From Styela clava (lineage: Eukaryota > Chordata > Ascidiacea > Stolidobranchia > Styelidae), in contig NC_135251.1 in the NCBI RefSeq assembly GCF_964204865.1, positions 22,444,001 to 22,508,000 on the forward strand: a stretch of 64,000 bases of DNA, in the 5' to 3' direction. The translations under genes and the position numbers were made by a program. Positions 34,068-47,600 of this stretch are shown in pieces; position 1 is the first letter of the stretch, and the number at the start of each line of letters is the position of its first letter. A model generated the notes under the pieces. The model did not search any database and was not told where the DNA came from. It saw only the letters and a list, made by a program, of their open reading frames with translations.

Positions 34068-34851
34068 GTAAGATTTCTCATCAAACGACATTATTCAAGC
34101 CTCGCTTTTAGAATACATAATTTGTTTCAAAATTATTTCATCTTTTTCTTTTCTATATTAAAGGCTTATGAAATAATAGACACTTGATATGGGAATAGGA
34201 AATATGTGTTTTCATAAACAAAAGTGATGTGTTAATAGTTTCAATCTACATTCGGAAGCGAGCCCAAGGGGGCTTTGATCGATCGTCTCTTATATTGGGA
34301 TCTATTATGACGTAAAAAAGGCGTGAACAAAATATTTTTACTCTGTTAATTATGTCATTACCACTGAATTGTCTGAGCTAATTTTGAGTTAAATAACTAA
34401 AGTCGTCACAGCATATACCAGCACGGTGACGAATCCAATCAATCAGCGTAATCTTACCAGGTTAAATTAAAGATTACATCGACAATGATATATTTATACA
34501 CAGTCTAAATAATAGTTTTGTTTATGATACCAAAAATCCTTTTCTCAATTACCAAATAAAATGCAACTGTTGCTTAGATTTTTCATAACATTCATGCCAA
34601 AACCCTTAATAAACATAAATTTCAAATATCATAACTTCCGCGATATACACAAGATGTCGAAATCACAAAGATTTATAAACTTTGGCGATTAGGTCAACCA
34701 TATCACATGTAATTAACTGAATTCTAGGTAATTTTTCACTTGTGGCATCGTCAGTATTCTTGCCTTATGCCTCTTTTATGAGAAAACACACATCAGGCCG
34801 GTCGTAGATTTCATTTTTTACGACCGTAAGTTGTGCACCTAGGGCCTAGAA

Positions 34852-34980
34852 CAGGGGTCGGCAACCTTTTGTCGCTCGCGGGCAAAAATTAAGGGTTGCA
34901 AGGCATTGGCGGGCCGCACATATTTTTAGAAAGTTGAAAACCGAACGGATGATACTTTTATAATAAAAATCAAGCAGTGA
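34852..34980 (+). repeat. hAT-like terminus without a visible partner
   Basis: CAGGGGTCGGCAACCTTTTG followed by GCGGGCAAAAATTAAGG and GCGGGCCGCACATA is a typical hAT terminal and subterminal pattern. No right end or 8-base duplicate of GCCTAGAA was found. Confidence 0.5.
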
Positions 34981-35033
34981 TACACCTCTCGAATAGAATA
35001 TAGATTTGTTCCCTCATGGCAGCTCATAGAAGA

Positions 35034-35290
35034 TCATTTGAATATTTTCAGCGCCATTGAACCCTTTGCACTTAACATCATGTTTCTGCGTTTTGTTGCC
35101 ATTTGTCTAATTATAATTATTGGACACGTAGTGGACATAACGATCATTTCAATATTATGTTGTTGTTGTTTTTTGTCATCAGTATCAAAAATCGCTTTTC
35201 TCTTCAAATACAGGACCAATTGCATTGAAATTTTCAATGATTAAAGATGGAGTTTTTCTCCAGAAGGCTATTAATTTTATTTTTTTTCAA
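35034..35290 (-). pseudogene. Decayed fragment of the unknown 142-residue gene (exon 1)
   Basis: On the minus strand, ATAGCCTTCTGGAGAAAAA then CAATTGGTCCTGT follows the first exon of the gene at 55156-56043. IAFWRK, then a SL..EN/KN..AIG block, then EKSDF are readable. The frame breaks just after the SDF position. It lies in the 5' part of the FUT8-like gene, on the opposite strand. Confidence 0.65.
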
Positions 35291-35678
35291 ACTTTCTGTG
35301 AATCCCATGAGATTTAATATTTCATCAAAAATTTCGTTGTATTACTTTTTAATCATGAGAACGCGATTTTTAATCCGCCAAGCGTGACGGCCAATTCCAG
35401 AAAGTCTTTCTCAAAAAATCGGAAGATTTTTGAGCTTACCGGTACCCGTAATGTTGTGAACTATTGCTCCATGTATTTGTAGATTGCGGTATTCACTGTT
35501 ATGATACCGTAGTAACTCGAATCAATTGGTATTTCAATTCACGTTGAAACGGAATCGTTACAGAACCTGGAAAGTCCGTGTACCTGAAAGTTTTCAAAAT
35601 AAAACGGCCCCGCAACCTGCAAGATGTTTGATTCGTCTATTGATTTGAAACTTCTAAAGATGTAAATAGTTCTGAAAT

Positions 35679-38600
35679 ATGGAACCTTTAAGCGTCAACT
35701 ACACGGACAAGTTGCAGGACGTGAAATTTCCAACGCTGACGAATGAGAAGTCAAATAACGAAAGGTACGTTTTCCAGGTATACAAGTTCTGTACGACTTC
35801 ATTTTCACCATGTTCATCACATCACATTAAGCTGGAGTTTTGAAATAAAATAACATCATTAATAATAATAATGCTCAAGATGTATCATGTATATATAATT
35901 GTTTTCAATTTTTTGTCCTCGAACCTTACAATAAAATGTACGGATTGGCACTGTAAAACGCTATATATTGGATACGGCAATTGTAAGGAATATAAGAATG
36001 GTTGGTAATGTTTGGTGAAAGTACGGTCAGTTGTAGTCGACCCATTTTTATCTGTAAAAATCTCATACAGATGTGTTCGAACGGGCTTAATATTCATACA
36101 TAGTTTTAAATAAAAAAAACTTTCAAGTTTAGAAATGCTGTTTATTGTTTAATACTATTATATTTTTTATATTGATAGTTTGATAATTCCGTTATTTTTC
36201 AAGGCGATGCTCAGAATGATTGGTTTCATTCTGTCGCGTTTCATGTTTAGACAATTCATCAATTTTTTATACTTGAAAATATTAATTAAGAATCAAAATT
36301 CGAAATTTGAAAAAGAATGCTGTACAAAACATGCGAAAACGATTCAAAGAGTACTGGAAATCAATTTCTTCTATCATATTAAAAAACCCGACTGAAGAAG
36401 GGAAAAAAGATGCATTGGCACTTCAGGATGGTTTCAAGTAAGATTTCCATTCAAACAATATTAATCGTCTTTAAATATAAACGATAATAATTTTAATACG
36501 ATAATAACGTCAACCCCAATGACTTAATTTAAATGCATTCGAAAACTTGCTGAACAAAGTTATAAAAACACTTAAAATCAAAGTTGTTTATTCAGGTAAA
36601 TGATTCTGGCGTGTTTTTACTTATACTTTACACGTTAATTCCACACATTCACACATCAGATGTACGCAATAATTGTATATTTGTTTGAAATTATCCCAGC
36701 TCGACTTATCGGTAGGCTCACATCCCTAAGTTTATGCTAGTCAAGAATTTTGCTATAATACGAAATACTCATGAGAAACGCAATTTTAACTAAAAAATAA
36801 ACTTCAAATTGATTTGATTTCAATAATCTACATTGTTAATAGAGTTTTGGACATTCGATATGAAGAAATAGGAAACTTTTTTGACGATAAAATTGAAGTA
36901 AATAACGTCTACTTCAACGGAACTGTGAGTGTCATGATTTTACTTGAATATTCAGTATAGGCTACTATATTTGTGTATTGAGCAAAAATATTTTCAATTC
37001 GTTTTATAAATAGTTAGACTGGGTTGTTAATCCTAATCAAATATTGCTTTTTTATCGATTCTGTGTTGGATTACTGAAAACTTTATTGCCAAACAACTCT
37101 CAAAAACGAAACGTTTGCTAATATGGTAAAAAAAGTCGCGCAGCCAAAGCTATTGCGCCTGAATAGCAATATAAAAAACGGTACAAAATTATCAATGCAC
37201 CTACACACACACAATTATAAACATGCTAATTACTTATTGCAATTCTGTTCTAGCACTACTATTATTTATTTGCTATTTTGCACGCAATCTCTTGGACGCC
37301 TTTTGCAAACAGTATAATTTCGTGCTTCAATGTATTCGGCCGAGTCATAAATATTAGAAAGAATTCTAATGTAATTGAATATGATAGATGACAACTCAAT
37401 TGACAGTTTTTAGTGAAATATTCTCCAAATTGAGCCTTAACCATTCGACAACATTTGCGATCAAAATAACAGTCAGCGAGCTAGCTTAACTGAAAACAAT
37501 AGAATGAGTAATAGACAGGTGCCATTGGCGCCACAATATGCTATATACATGACTATGTGCGTGAATATCTACCAACTTCTCTTTTTTGGGACAGCATTCA
37601 ACATTTCGTTGTTTGCTAAAAAATCCCCTATTGATTATAACAATTCGTCCACAGTCAAATCAGTTTCCAGTTCATAATTAGGGTTTATGACGTAATTTAG
37701 AGTGTCCAACATTCTTGGGGATAAGAGTTCGTTGAAGTGTGATATTTGTTCCGGCCGCGGCAGTGAGGATAACCTTATCACTCTTGCCATGATAACTCCC
37801 AATCCCAATTTTGCTTTATTAGGTGGTGAACATGTAGTGGCCCTTTTACCTGAAAAGAGCGCTTACTAGATCTTTATGATCCTTTTCCATGCGCTGTACC
37901 ATATCGGTGTGACGTTCCTCAATTACGCGCAGTTTCTCATGGGTTTCCTCGTTGGCATCTCTTATGGCATTGAGATATGAGATATTGCTGCTCTCTTTTT
38001 TATGTTGCTTCTATGTCAAGTTCCAATTGGTCAAGGCAGAAGATTCAGCCTTTTTTGCCATTGTCTAGTACAGGGGTGTGCAAACTGAGGCGCGCAAAGA
38101 GAAATTGTGCGGCCCGCGGAGAATTGCCAATTTGGAATGGTGTGCATGCGAAACAATTGTTTTCAGTTTAGTTTATCTGGTACGTGCGAGTAATCTAATC
38201 TTTTTGCGTCGCAAAGCATATACCAGTAGCCAGTCATATTAGGGAATTTATCTCGTTGCAAAATACACAATGTTATGAAGACGTGTTTCTCACTGAGTTT
38301 GAAGTCGGGTGTAGAAATTTAGGCGTTTTAACTCAACATTTCTGAACCCCTAACATTGCCGTGGAATCAACAACAAAAAGAAACAATAGTTTGTGCTTGC
38401 AACTATCCAGTAGAACTCTACCTACGAAATTAATTCGTCTCGGAAGCCCCTTCGCAGTTAAAAAATTCCGTAGGGGACACATTTTACAAGTAAATGTCTT
38501 AATTCCTTCTAGGCTCCACACAAAAAGTTGACCGTTGAGAGAAAACGTAATTTACGAAAATGAGCACACACACATGAAATTCAAAATATTTTGTTTGTTC

Positions 38601-41600
38601 TTTCATCGTATCATCGTCTTCTCACTGAATTCCGCTAAGAACACATTGTACGTATCCGCGGGAAACAAATGAGCCAATGGAATGGCAGATAATTTTTTGC
38701 CGCGCTGCACGCGGCTGCCTTCGGTTACGATAAAAATGAAATAATTGAAAAATGTTTTAAATCAAAATATGGACGGCGGGGCTAGGATATGTGCGCCATA
38801 TTCGACATCCGTATAAACACGAAAATCATATTCGAAGGTTGCGATTTCAAATTAGACATTTCTTCTTCAAGCACTGCATAAGATTAACCTAATTAACAAA
38901 TATCACTACAAGCGTTTTTTAAGTTTTCGGTTTTCGGACTTTCGTATGTAGAAAATCTTACGTTAGCCGGAGCAGTATTTTTACCAAAAGAATTTTCGTA
39001 TATTAGATTTTTCGTATCCAGGGCATTTTGTAGGTAAGGTTTACAGGTGCGCCCCGCGGCTTCACCCATTTATCTGTATCTGGCCCTCCTGTAATGAAGG
39101 TTGCACACTCCTGCTAGTAGATCACCCTGCTGGCGGCAGACTGAAGTTGAGAATTTTCCCATTTAGTACTGTTTAGAGTTTAGAAATCAGCCGCCGACAA
39201 CGCCATGTTATGTCTTGACAAGGCAAGGGGACGATTGTTCGAAGTAACAATAGTCAGCGAGCTAGCTTAACTGAAAACACTAGAATGAGTAATAGAAAGG
39301 AAAATCCCTTGACGTCACAATATGCTATATACATGACTATGTGCATATCTATCAATGCACAGTTGGGAAGGAAGAATAAAATTCAAAATGGGCTAAGGGA
39401 GGAATTCATCGAAAAAGTTTGAGAACCATTATATATCCCATAATTTGAAACCTGGATACTGAATTGGCTACCAAATATCACTAATTCGGTAGAAATTATC
39501 TGAAGCCAGCTTACTAAAAATACAAATGGTTTGATATCAACTTGTGCTATCGATTGGGTTTCTACAAGACCAACTACTTTTCCGTTTTCTATGCCTTTGC
39601 GTCGGTGGATCCGTATGCATATAATGCAAGGATGCTGTAGCAAGAGTGAAGATAACTATCCTGAGTAATTCAATAAATAGTCTTGCTGCACACTAACACA
39701 AATATATTTCTGTAACGTTTCGTCTGTTCAAGGTCAGACTTCCTCAGACATTCATATTTCAACTAAAGCAAGAACAGCAATTATACAATGGATGCCATGG
39801 CAACAAAACAATATCATAACAATGGGAGTTAACGAACCCATGCAGGTGGTGATTGTAAAATTAATTAACAACAATAAGTTTAAATATTTAAAACTAAAAA
39901 ACACATGAAAGTTTCATGCACATTCATAAAATGGGTGCCATGTCAACATAACAAAATCACAAAAATGGGATTTGAAAAATCAATAAATTGGTGATTGTAT
40001 TTTAATCAACTTCGATTACAATTCAATTCAATTCAATTCGTTTATTACTCCAGACCGCTGTGGTCCATATAAAAACAACACAACAAATAAACACAAGCAA
40101 AACAAAAATAACGCAATAAATACATAAAATAACTGATATGACAATCAGATTCACAGTAGTAAGTCTCAAAAAAGAGTTATAATATAGCAATTTAAGAGAC
40201 CAAAAGTGAGGTATAGAATCTAAGGTAGCCCGTAACAAACAGTATCTGCGAATCAAATAATGATTGTAATAAAATGTTATTGGAGTTCCTGCATCTCGTC
40301 ATGAACAACCACAGATTTTTTTCTATGGAGTGCTTCGAAAGAGGGAATGTTCCCAGATACCATTTTGTGACGGACACTCTCAGATCTAGAGACACAGTGA
40401 ATTACGCGATAAGCATTATTATATGAAATTTTAACTTTTTTATAATTATAATTATTGAAAAACAACCAGAGCTGGCAGTTATAAATGCTACAACAATACG
40501 TCCTAAACAAAAGATTTTTCACAGTAGTGGAACAATTGACAAATTTTTTCAAAATTGTATGGGCTATAAAATAAATTGATTTATACTGACATTTCAAGTC
40601 AAGGTCATCTCTAAGATCACTGGATAGGAAAACAGCAAGATATTTAGTGGACGAAACATAAGTCAATACAGAATTACAAAGTTTGATATCAGGCAAATTA
40701 TTCAGCCTAAACTTTTTATTCTGGATACACATACAAACAGATTTTTTCGAGTTGTACAAGATGTCATGTTCAATAGAGTATTTATCGCATATGTTAAGTA
40801 AACGTTGAAGACCTTTGGCTGAAGGTGAAATGCAACACATGTCATCAGCATAAAAAATATGATTGATAATATTGTTATTTGCTACACATCCAATGGTCTC
40901 TCGATTCAACTTAACAGAAATGTCATCCATGTAAACAGCATATAAATATGGACTTAATATACTACCTTGCTGGGTAGCATTATGGACAGAGAAAGGATCT
41001 GACACACTGCTACCCCATCTAACAAACATGGATTGATTACGATACATGTGTACAATCAGCGACAAAAATATTTTGGGGATTCTTCTGTTAATTAATTTAC
41101 GAAATAGAGTCCAGTGATTAACTTTATCAAAAGCTTTAGTGGCATCCAAAAAAGCTATGTAAACTGGTGATGATTTTTGGGAATAATAAGTAGCTAGCTG
41201 CTTTATTGTAAAAATGCACATGTCAGTCCCGTGACCAGGCTTGAAACCAAACTGGTTGTGAGATGTAGTTAAGTAAGACCCAATGTTATTTAAAATGTGT
41301 TTTTCAAAAATCTTAGATAAGACAGAGGCCACTGCAATAGGCCTGTAGTTACTTGCACTACAAATGTCACCATTTTTGTTCTTAATTATAGGCTGAATAG
41401 AACTTGAAAGGGAGGTTGCAGGAATATAACTATGGTTCATACATGTGTTAATATACAAACATAAAAGCACTGATAGAATTGGATGAGAATATGCCAAATG
41501 TTCCTTGGTTATCCCATCAGGACCAGGTGAACAACCAGATTTAAGAGAAGAAACAATATTTGCAAGCGCATCGACAGTGAGCAAGTAATTACTGAAACAG

Positions 41601-44600
41601 TTATCAACATCAGAATTCAAAAATCCTAACACAAAATTTTTATCATTTTCATTGGGAACACTATTAAAAATTTCTTCAAAGTGATTTTTTCATATATTAG
41701 TAATTTCATTCTGCCCAGTGGCACCCCCAACACTAGCTGGAAGTGGGCCGATATTGTCCTCTGAAATGATCCGCTTAGCGCGAGACCAGAATTGTTTGGG
41801 ATGGTTACACAATAATGATTTGGCAATAGCATCACATTGATTCCTTGTTCGCTCTCTTTTACAAGCTCGAAACAATCGTTTGAAATGCAATTTTGTTGTA
41901 ACATATGCATCAAAGATACAGCCATGGCGAGGATTGTTATGATAAACCAACTCAAGATATGCTTGTCGAGCAGCAACATAAGAGTCTCGGACCTCACTGT
42001 TCCATCCAGGAATAGGCTTAATGTGCTTATGTAACGATCTAACATGCACCATGTGAGACTGTGAACTAATAAGGGCAGAACAAATATCATGGTTAAATTG
42101 ATTAATGCTTTCACGGTGAGACTGGCAATTGATATTATGACATCGAATAGCCCCAAAGGGAATTCTTATAGAACTTAAGTTTTTAAAAGTTGAGTCAGAA
42201 TATTGGTTCAGCTGCGATGATGAAGCTGAGCTCCAGGAAACAAATTGCTTGACTGCATGGTCACTTTTTGTATCATACATGATAGGAATATGTGAAACAA
42301 TGATTGACACAGATAAAGGTCTGTGATCTGAAATTATAATGTCTTGAATAACATCTATAGATTCAATAGAATTATGCATATTCACACTTGTAATACAATG
42401 GTCTAACCAACTAGTTGTTGCATGTGCATCACTAATGTATGTAAAGGAACCAGGCGGTAGAAGTTTCATATCGGATAAAATAAGACCATTTTCTGAACAA
42501 AAATCTTTCAGTAAATGACCAAAAGTATTTGAGTCGCTGGCATTAAAATCACCAATGATAACAATATTAGATATAGAAGAGTTTTCAATGATAGATTGCA
42601 TTTTACAAAGTAGGGAGACAAACAAGTCTTCGTTTTCACTGCTGCAACATGGCATATAAACATTTAGAAATAAAATAGAGATTTCCTTATTTTGAAAAGG
42701 AATTCCCATCAGTCGATCATCTTTTATAGAATCAATTACAGAAATGAATGGATGCAGTGATTCATGCCATAAACAAGCCAGACCTCCAAATGGACGACCT
42801 GAGATTGGACTGCCATTGGCATAATATATGGGGGAAATAGCAGCACTACAGCTTCCGAGTCTGGGTTAAATAACAATTCGACACCGACTCAGAATCTGAA
42901 AGAACAAAACAGACACAATTATGGTGGCCCATCGTTGTCACGTGTAAAATTTAAAAAAAAAATGAAAAAATAAAATGAAAAAGCGAAAATAAAAAAATAG
43001 TTGTGAAAAAACATAAAAATAATTGAAAAAAAAGAAATAAAAAAAAATTGAAATTAAAAAAAAAATGAAAAATAAAACAAAAAAAAAAAAATTAAAATTA
43101 AAAAAAATAAAATAAAAAAAATTGGATAAAAAGAAAATAAAAAGGTTGACAACGATGGTCCGCCTCGTGGCCCATCGTTGTCACGCGTTTTTATTTTCGG
43201 AAAATTTGATGCTGCTTGGGACCAACGTTGTCAGGCTTAATCCTACACGCACAAATGTGTTTCCTGGGTTTCTAACTCACTACTGATTTTCATGAGCAAT
43301 ATCCAATAAATTCAACATGAAAATGTTCTATAAATTCTCCATGCTACAAGTTCAACCTCAAGCAATATATTTATAATAATGATAAGAGAATATAGAATTG
43401 GATACGAAAATTTGATTTTACGTGTAGAAGATAATTTAATTGGAAAATGCTGCTTAACTGCTCAGACACTCGTGCGATGCCGGTACGGTACCGTCTGACC
43501 GTACCGGTACCCATGCAATCACTCGTGAAAGAATGGGAGATACGGATAGTCTCGTAGAATATAGTCTACTGAAACACTCTCTGCGCCTGCCCCATACCGT
43601 ACAGCCGTAACGTACCGATCCAGACAAATGATAAATCGCCCGTGCTCACCCATTTATTTCAATCCATACCTCGACTCACTATATTCTACTAGGATCGAGG
43701 TATGGATTGAAATAAATGGTTGAGCACGGGCGATTTATCATTTGTCTGGATCGGTACGTTACGGCTGTACGGTATGGGGCAGGCGCAGAGAGTGTTTCAG
43801 TAGTCTATATTCTACGAGACTATCCGTATCTCCCATTCTTTCATGAGTGATTGTATGGCTACCGGTACGGTCAGACGCAAAGCGACTATAACCGACTACC
43901 GGTATTTGGTAAGACGGTACCGGCATCGCGAGTGTCCAGACAACTGAGTAGTTAAGCAGCATTCTCCAATTAAATTACCTTATACACGTAAAAACAAATT
44001 TTCCGAATTTTCGTATTCAATTCTATATTCTCTTATCATTATTATAAATATATTACTTCTTGTTGAACTTGTAGCATGGAGAATTTATAGAACATTTTCA
44101 TATTGAATATTGCTCAAGAAAATCAGTAGTGAGTTTGAAACTCAGGGAACACATTTGTGCGCGTAGGATTATGCCTGACAACGTTGGTCCCAAGCAGAAG
44201 CAAATTTTCTAAAAATAAAAACGCGTGACAACGATGGGCCACGAGGCGGACCATCGTTGTCAACCTTTCTATTTTCTTTTTATTCAATTTTTTTTTTTTT
44301 TAATTTTTTTTTTTTTTCAATTTTTTTTTTGTTGTTTTTTTTTCGTTTTTATTTATTTATTTTTTTTTAATTTTCATTTTTTTTTTAATTATTTTTATGT
44401 TTTTTTACAACATTTTTTTTAAAATCTGGTTTTTTATTCTTATTTTCAATTTTACGCGTGACAACGATGGGCCACCATACACAATTACACAGGATTTTAA
44501 ATACGCATCCGGTTCCGAATTAAACGAAATTGGAGACTCTGTCTACGAATAGATTGTCCAGTAACCCAATTCTTGTGATTTGTTTATGACCTAATCAGCG

Positions 44601-47600
44601 TCGTTTTCTGTCTCGTACCCAGCCTTCCCTCTTGTGACTTGAAGAACATCGTTTCGCTGAACTCAATAAATCCTTATTTTATTTCCAGTTAACCGAATTC
44701 TACATTATCTCAAACCTTCTTTCTGATCTGAAATACTACTGGTTGCATATATCATCGGTAATTAAAAGATTAGGTCTTTCAAGCGACATGCAAGAATTTG
44801 TGAACAATGGATACATGTGAGTTTACAATATTTTGTACTTTGCACAGGTCTTACCACCTGAATGGGATTTAAAAAGTGAATAAAATTTTATTATTTAACA
44901 TGAGGAAAAAATAAATCCTTTTCGCTATTCCCGGTTTAGATTGAGTAATTTGTATTAATTTTCTGCTTGCTATGCAATGTATATGTTATAAATGGAATTA
45001 CATTCAGTGAATTGGTCTAGTCAATAAAATAAAAATATTTCCGAGTATTTTGATGTAGATTAAAATTGATGCCAGTTAAAAGATCTTTTTAAATAATATT
45101 TTATCTAGAAAATCAAAAAAAGAACTTAAAAACCTGATTGAAGAATCTGAAACGATCGCCCGTAAAAATATGTATGACTTGCAGATGTACGTTCAAAAAA
45201 GAATAAACGAGCTGCAGGTAATTGAATAACTAATAATAATAAATCATTTACCTAATAATTGGGTTTTTGTTAATAACTGGAACAATTTCTTTGAATTTCC
45301 AGTGGTTAAAGATTATATTTTTCGCTAGAAGGTGCGCGTTCGCGATCTGGTGGCCAGGCGAAGTCGTGAACCATTTAAATAACTATGGTACAGGTAGACT
45401 ACTGTGACAGATTGTTTTTCGTATCCATATATATGAGCATCGCATCGCTGTCTATGTCGATTGTTAGTTCATTAACTTTGGGTACAAATTAACCCAATAG
45501 TCTCCATATATATTGAAGATATATTTGGAAAAACAATCTTTGGAAACAGGAATTCAACAAAACGACCCATATTTTCAGTCCGTGTTCAAAAATCGTATGT
45601 TGCTTCACCGTTGTCTGCTTCTCACAGCTTAATATCTCTGAGGCAAGATCTTATTCTGGCAAGATCTTATCTATCAGAGGTTAAATAACGATCAATGCGA
45701 AGCACTAACATTGAGAACAAACAGGACTCCAATTAGTTTTTTGATAAACAACAGCGTGACAGCGTCAAACATTCCTTCCTCTCTCACAAGACAGCGAAAC
45801 TGAATGCTTGAGTGCTACAAATATGGGCTAAATGTTTATGTAGCTTACTCATACAGACTGGGAGTAATCATTAAGACGTAAATGTGTTTCAGTATTTTTG
45901 TTAGGGGTAAAAAATAGTCCTATTGGTGAATGTTTTCCACCATTGGGTTGGGTCTGAATCGGTTGTTTTGTAGTAATTATATCTGAAAATTTATTGCGAG
46001 TATTAAATCTTTGCTATTCTGAAGAACAACTAACCGGATTGCAGGACAATGTGCTTGTATCCATTGTGGTGACTGGTAACCGCCGATCGGAGTCTGTTGT
46101 AAGAGAAACTGGCGGTTAATGGTAATGGCAAACAGGCATGATAGCAGAAGTTTTCCTGTCATTAGGATCTCTTTGACGCCTCGTATCTTTATCTGGTCAA
46201 AATGATTGATTATTTTCAGCTCTAAAATATTTAACCGCTTTAGGTATTTTTATTATACTGAATAGTCACAGACAAGTAAAACCCAACATATTGTTTGTCA
46301 ACTGCTGTCAGTTGTAACATACACTTAGATGTGAAGACAGCTATGACTCTTATTCAACTGTTCAGATTTCAGAGTTGGACTAAATCTTGCTGAACATCAG
46401 AGGTGACTTACACGGCAGTTACACAACAATGGCTAGTTCGATTACGTTGTTGATATTCATCTCAAGATTGTTACGGCTCCAAGTTTTTACGCTCGTGTGT
46501 CAACCATCACGTTACGCGCTCCAGTATTGTACCAATTCGCAGGATTCTCTCCCATAAGGATCAAAATTCATCCATAATTATCCGCAGTCTATTATGGCTG
46601 ACAAAAGCCTATACGTCCAATATTTGTTTACTACTTAAGGTTGTTTCGATTAACACCGCATATGTGTGTATGTTTTCTCTGTTTAGAATCCAAACAATTG
46701 CAACGGTACATCAGTTTATGTATGTAATATGGTAAATGGAGCTGGATTTGGCAGCGAGTTGCACAGCATACTCAAATGTTTTCTACCGGCGTTTAAACAA
46801 CAAAGAACATTGATTTATTATATTAAAGGATGGAAATATGATCCCGAAGGATTGAAGAATCTCTTTGCCCCACTCAGTGATTGTGACGAAACACAATATA
46901 CAAGTATTACAACTATTGTGAATACTACCACGTTAAATCAAGTTTTATGATAATACATCTTAATTTTTAAAATTAATTTGACATTTTTTCGAAAAATGCA
47001 GTTTGAGAAATCACCGGGTCTCTCTTTATTCGTGTTACAGTTAAATTAGCTATGTCTAAACAAGTCTGACAATATGATATATGTCATTGCTAGTGTGCAA
47101 CAATACACTTGAATGATTTGTATCAGCATAGAATTAGGTTGAATTTTTCTATACAGAATATATCTTTTTGTGAACACTATACCTTGAAATTATTTTCAAA
47201 TTTCCATTCGTTTTCAGGTCTGAGTAACTCACAAATTGTGAATGGCAATGCCGTTTATCCAACTGGATACGACTTTATATCAATTCCAGAGGAAATATCT
47301 CAATTTATTATTCGAAATCATGCGGATCCATTTGCCTGGTGGATCGCGCAATTCATTGGATATGCGATGAGAATAAGGCCTTACATTGTGAATCAACTTA
47401 ACATCACCGCTCAGAAAATAAACTTTACTAAACCCATAGCCGGGTAAGTGAATGATAAACTATGCTAAATTATTGTTGTTTTTGTTGTTGTAAAATTTTT
47501 TTCCTTAAAACCTAATATACCAAAATTGCCAGTACTTAGAGATAGATGGTAAATAAATGGGATGTCACCGTATATCTAATTCGTAGACCGTCTCTGTCTT

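Larger units (their letters stand above)
40020..42852 (-). mobile_element. 5'-truncated LINE (non-LTR retrotransposon)
   Basis: A minus-strand copy whose endonuclease and reverse transcriptase lie in one frame. It ends in a 3' UTR of about 230 bases and a short (AATTG)n tail at 40020-40040. The simple tail instead of poly(A) and the domain order favour a CR1/Jockey-group element. The 5' end is lost: the frame meets a stop upstream of GSCSAAISP near 42855, so the N-terminal endonuclease catalytic part and any ORF1 are absent. It lies in the large FUT8-like intron, antisense to that gene. Confidence 0.88.

Noticed and set aside
45302-45403. Possible FUT8 exon between 45217 and 46687 (AG then TGGTTAAAG)
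   Set aside because: The flanking exons join directly (RINELQ to NPNNC) exactly as in known FUT8. This stretch is instead an antisense fragment of the unknown 142-residue gene.
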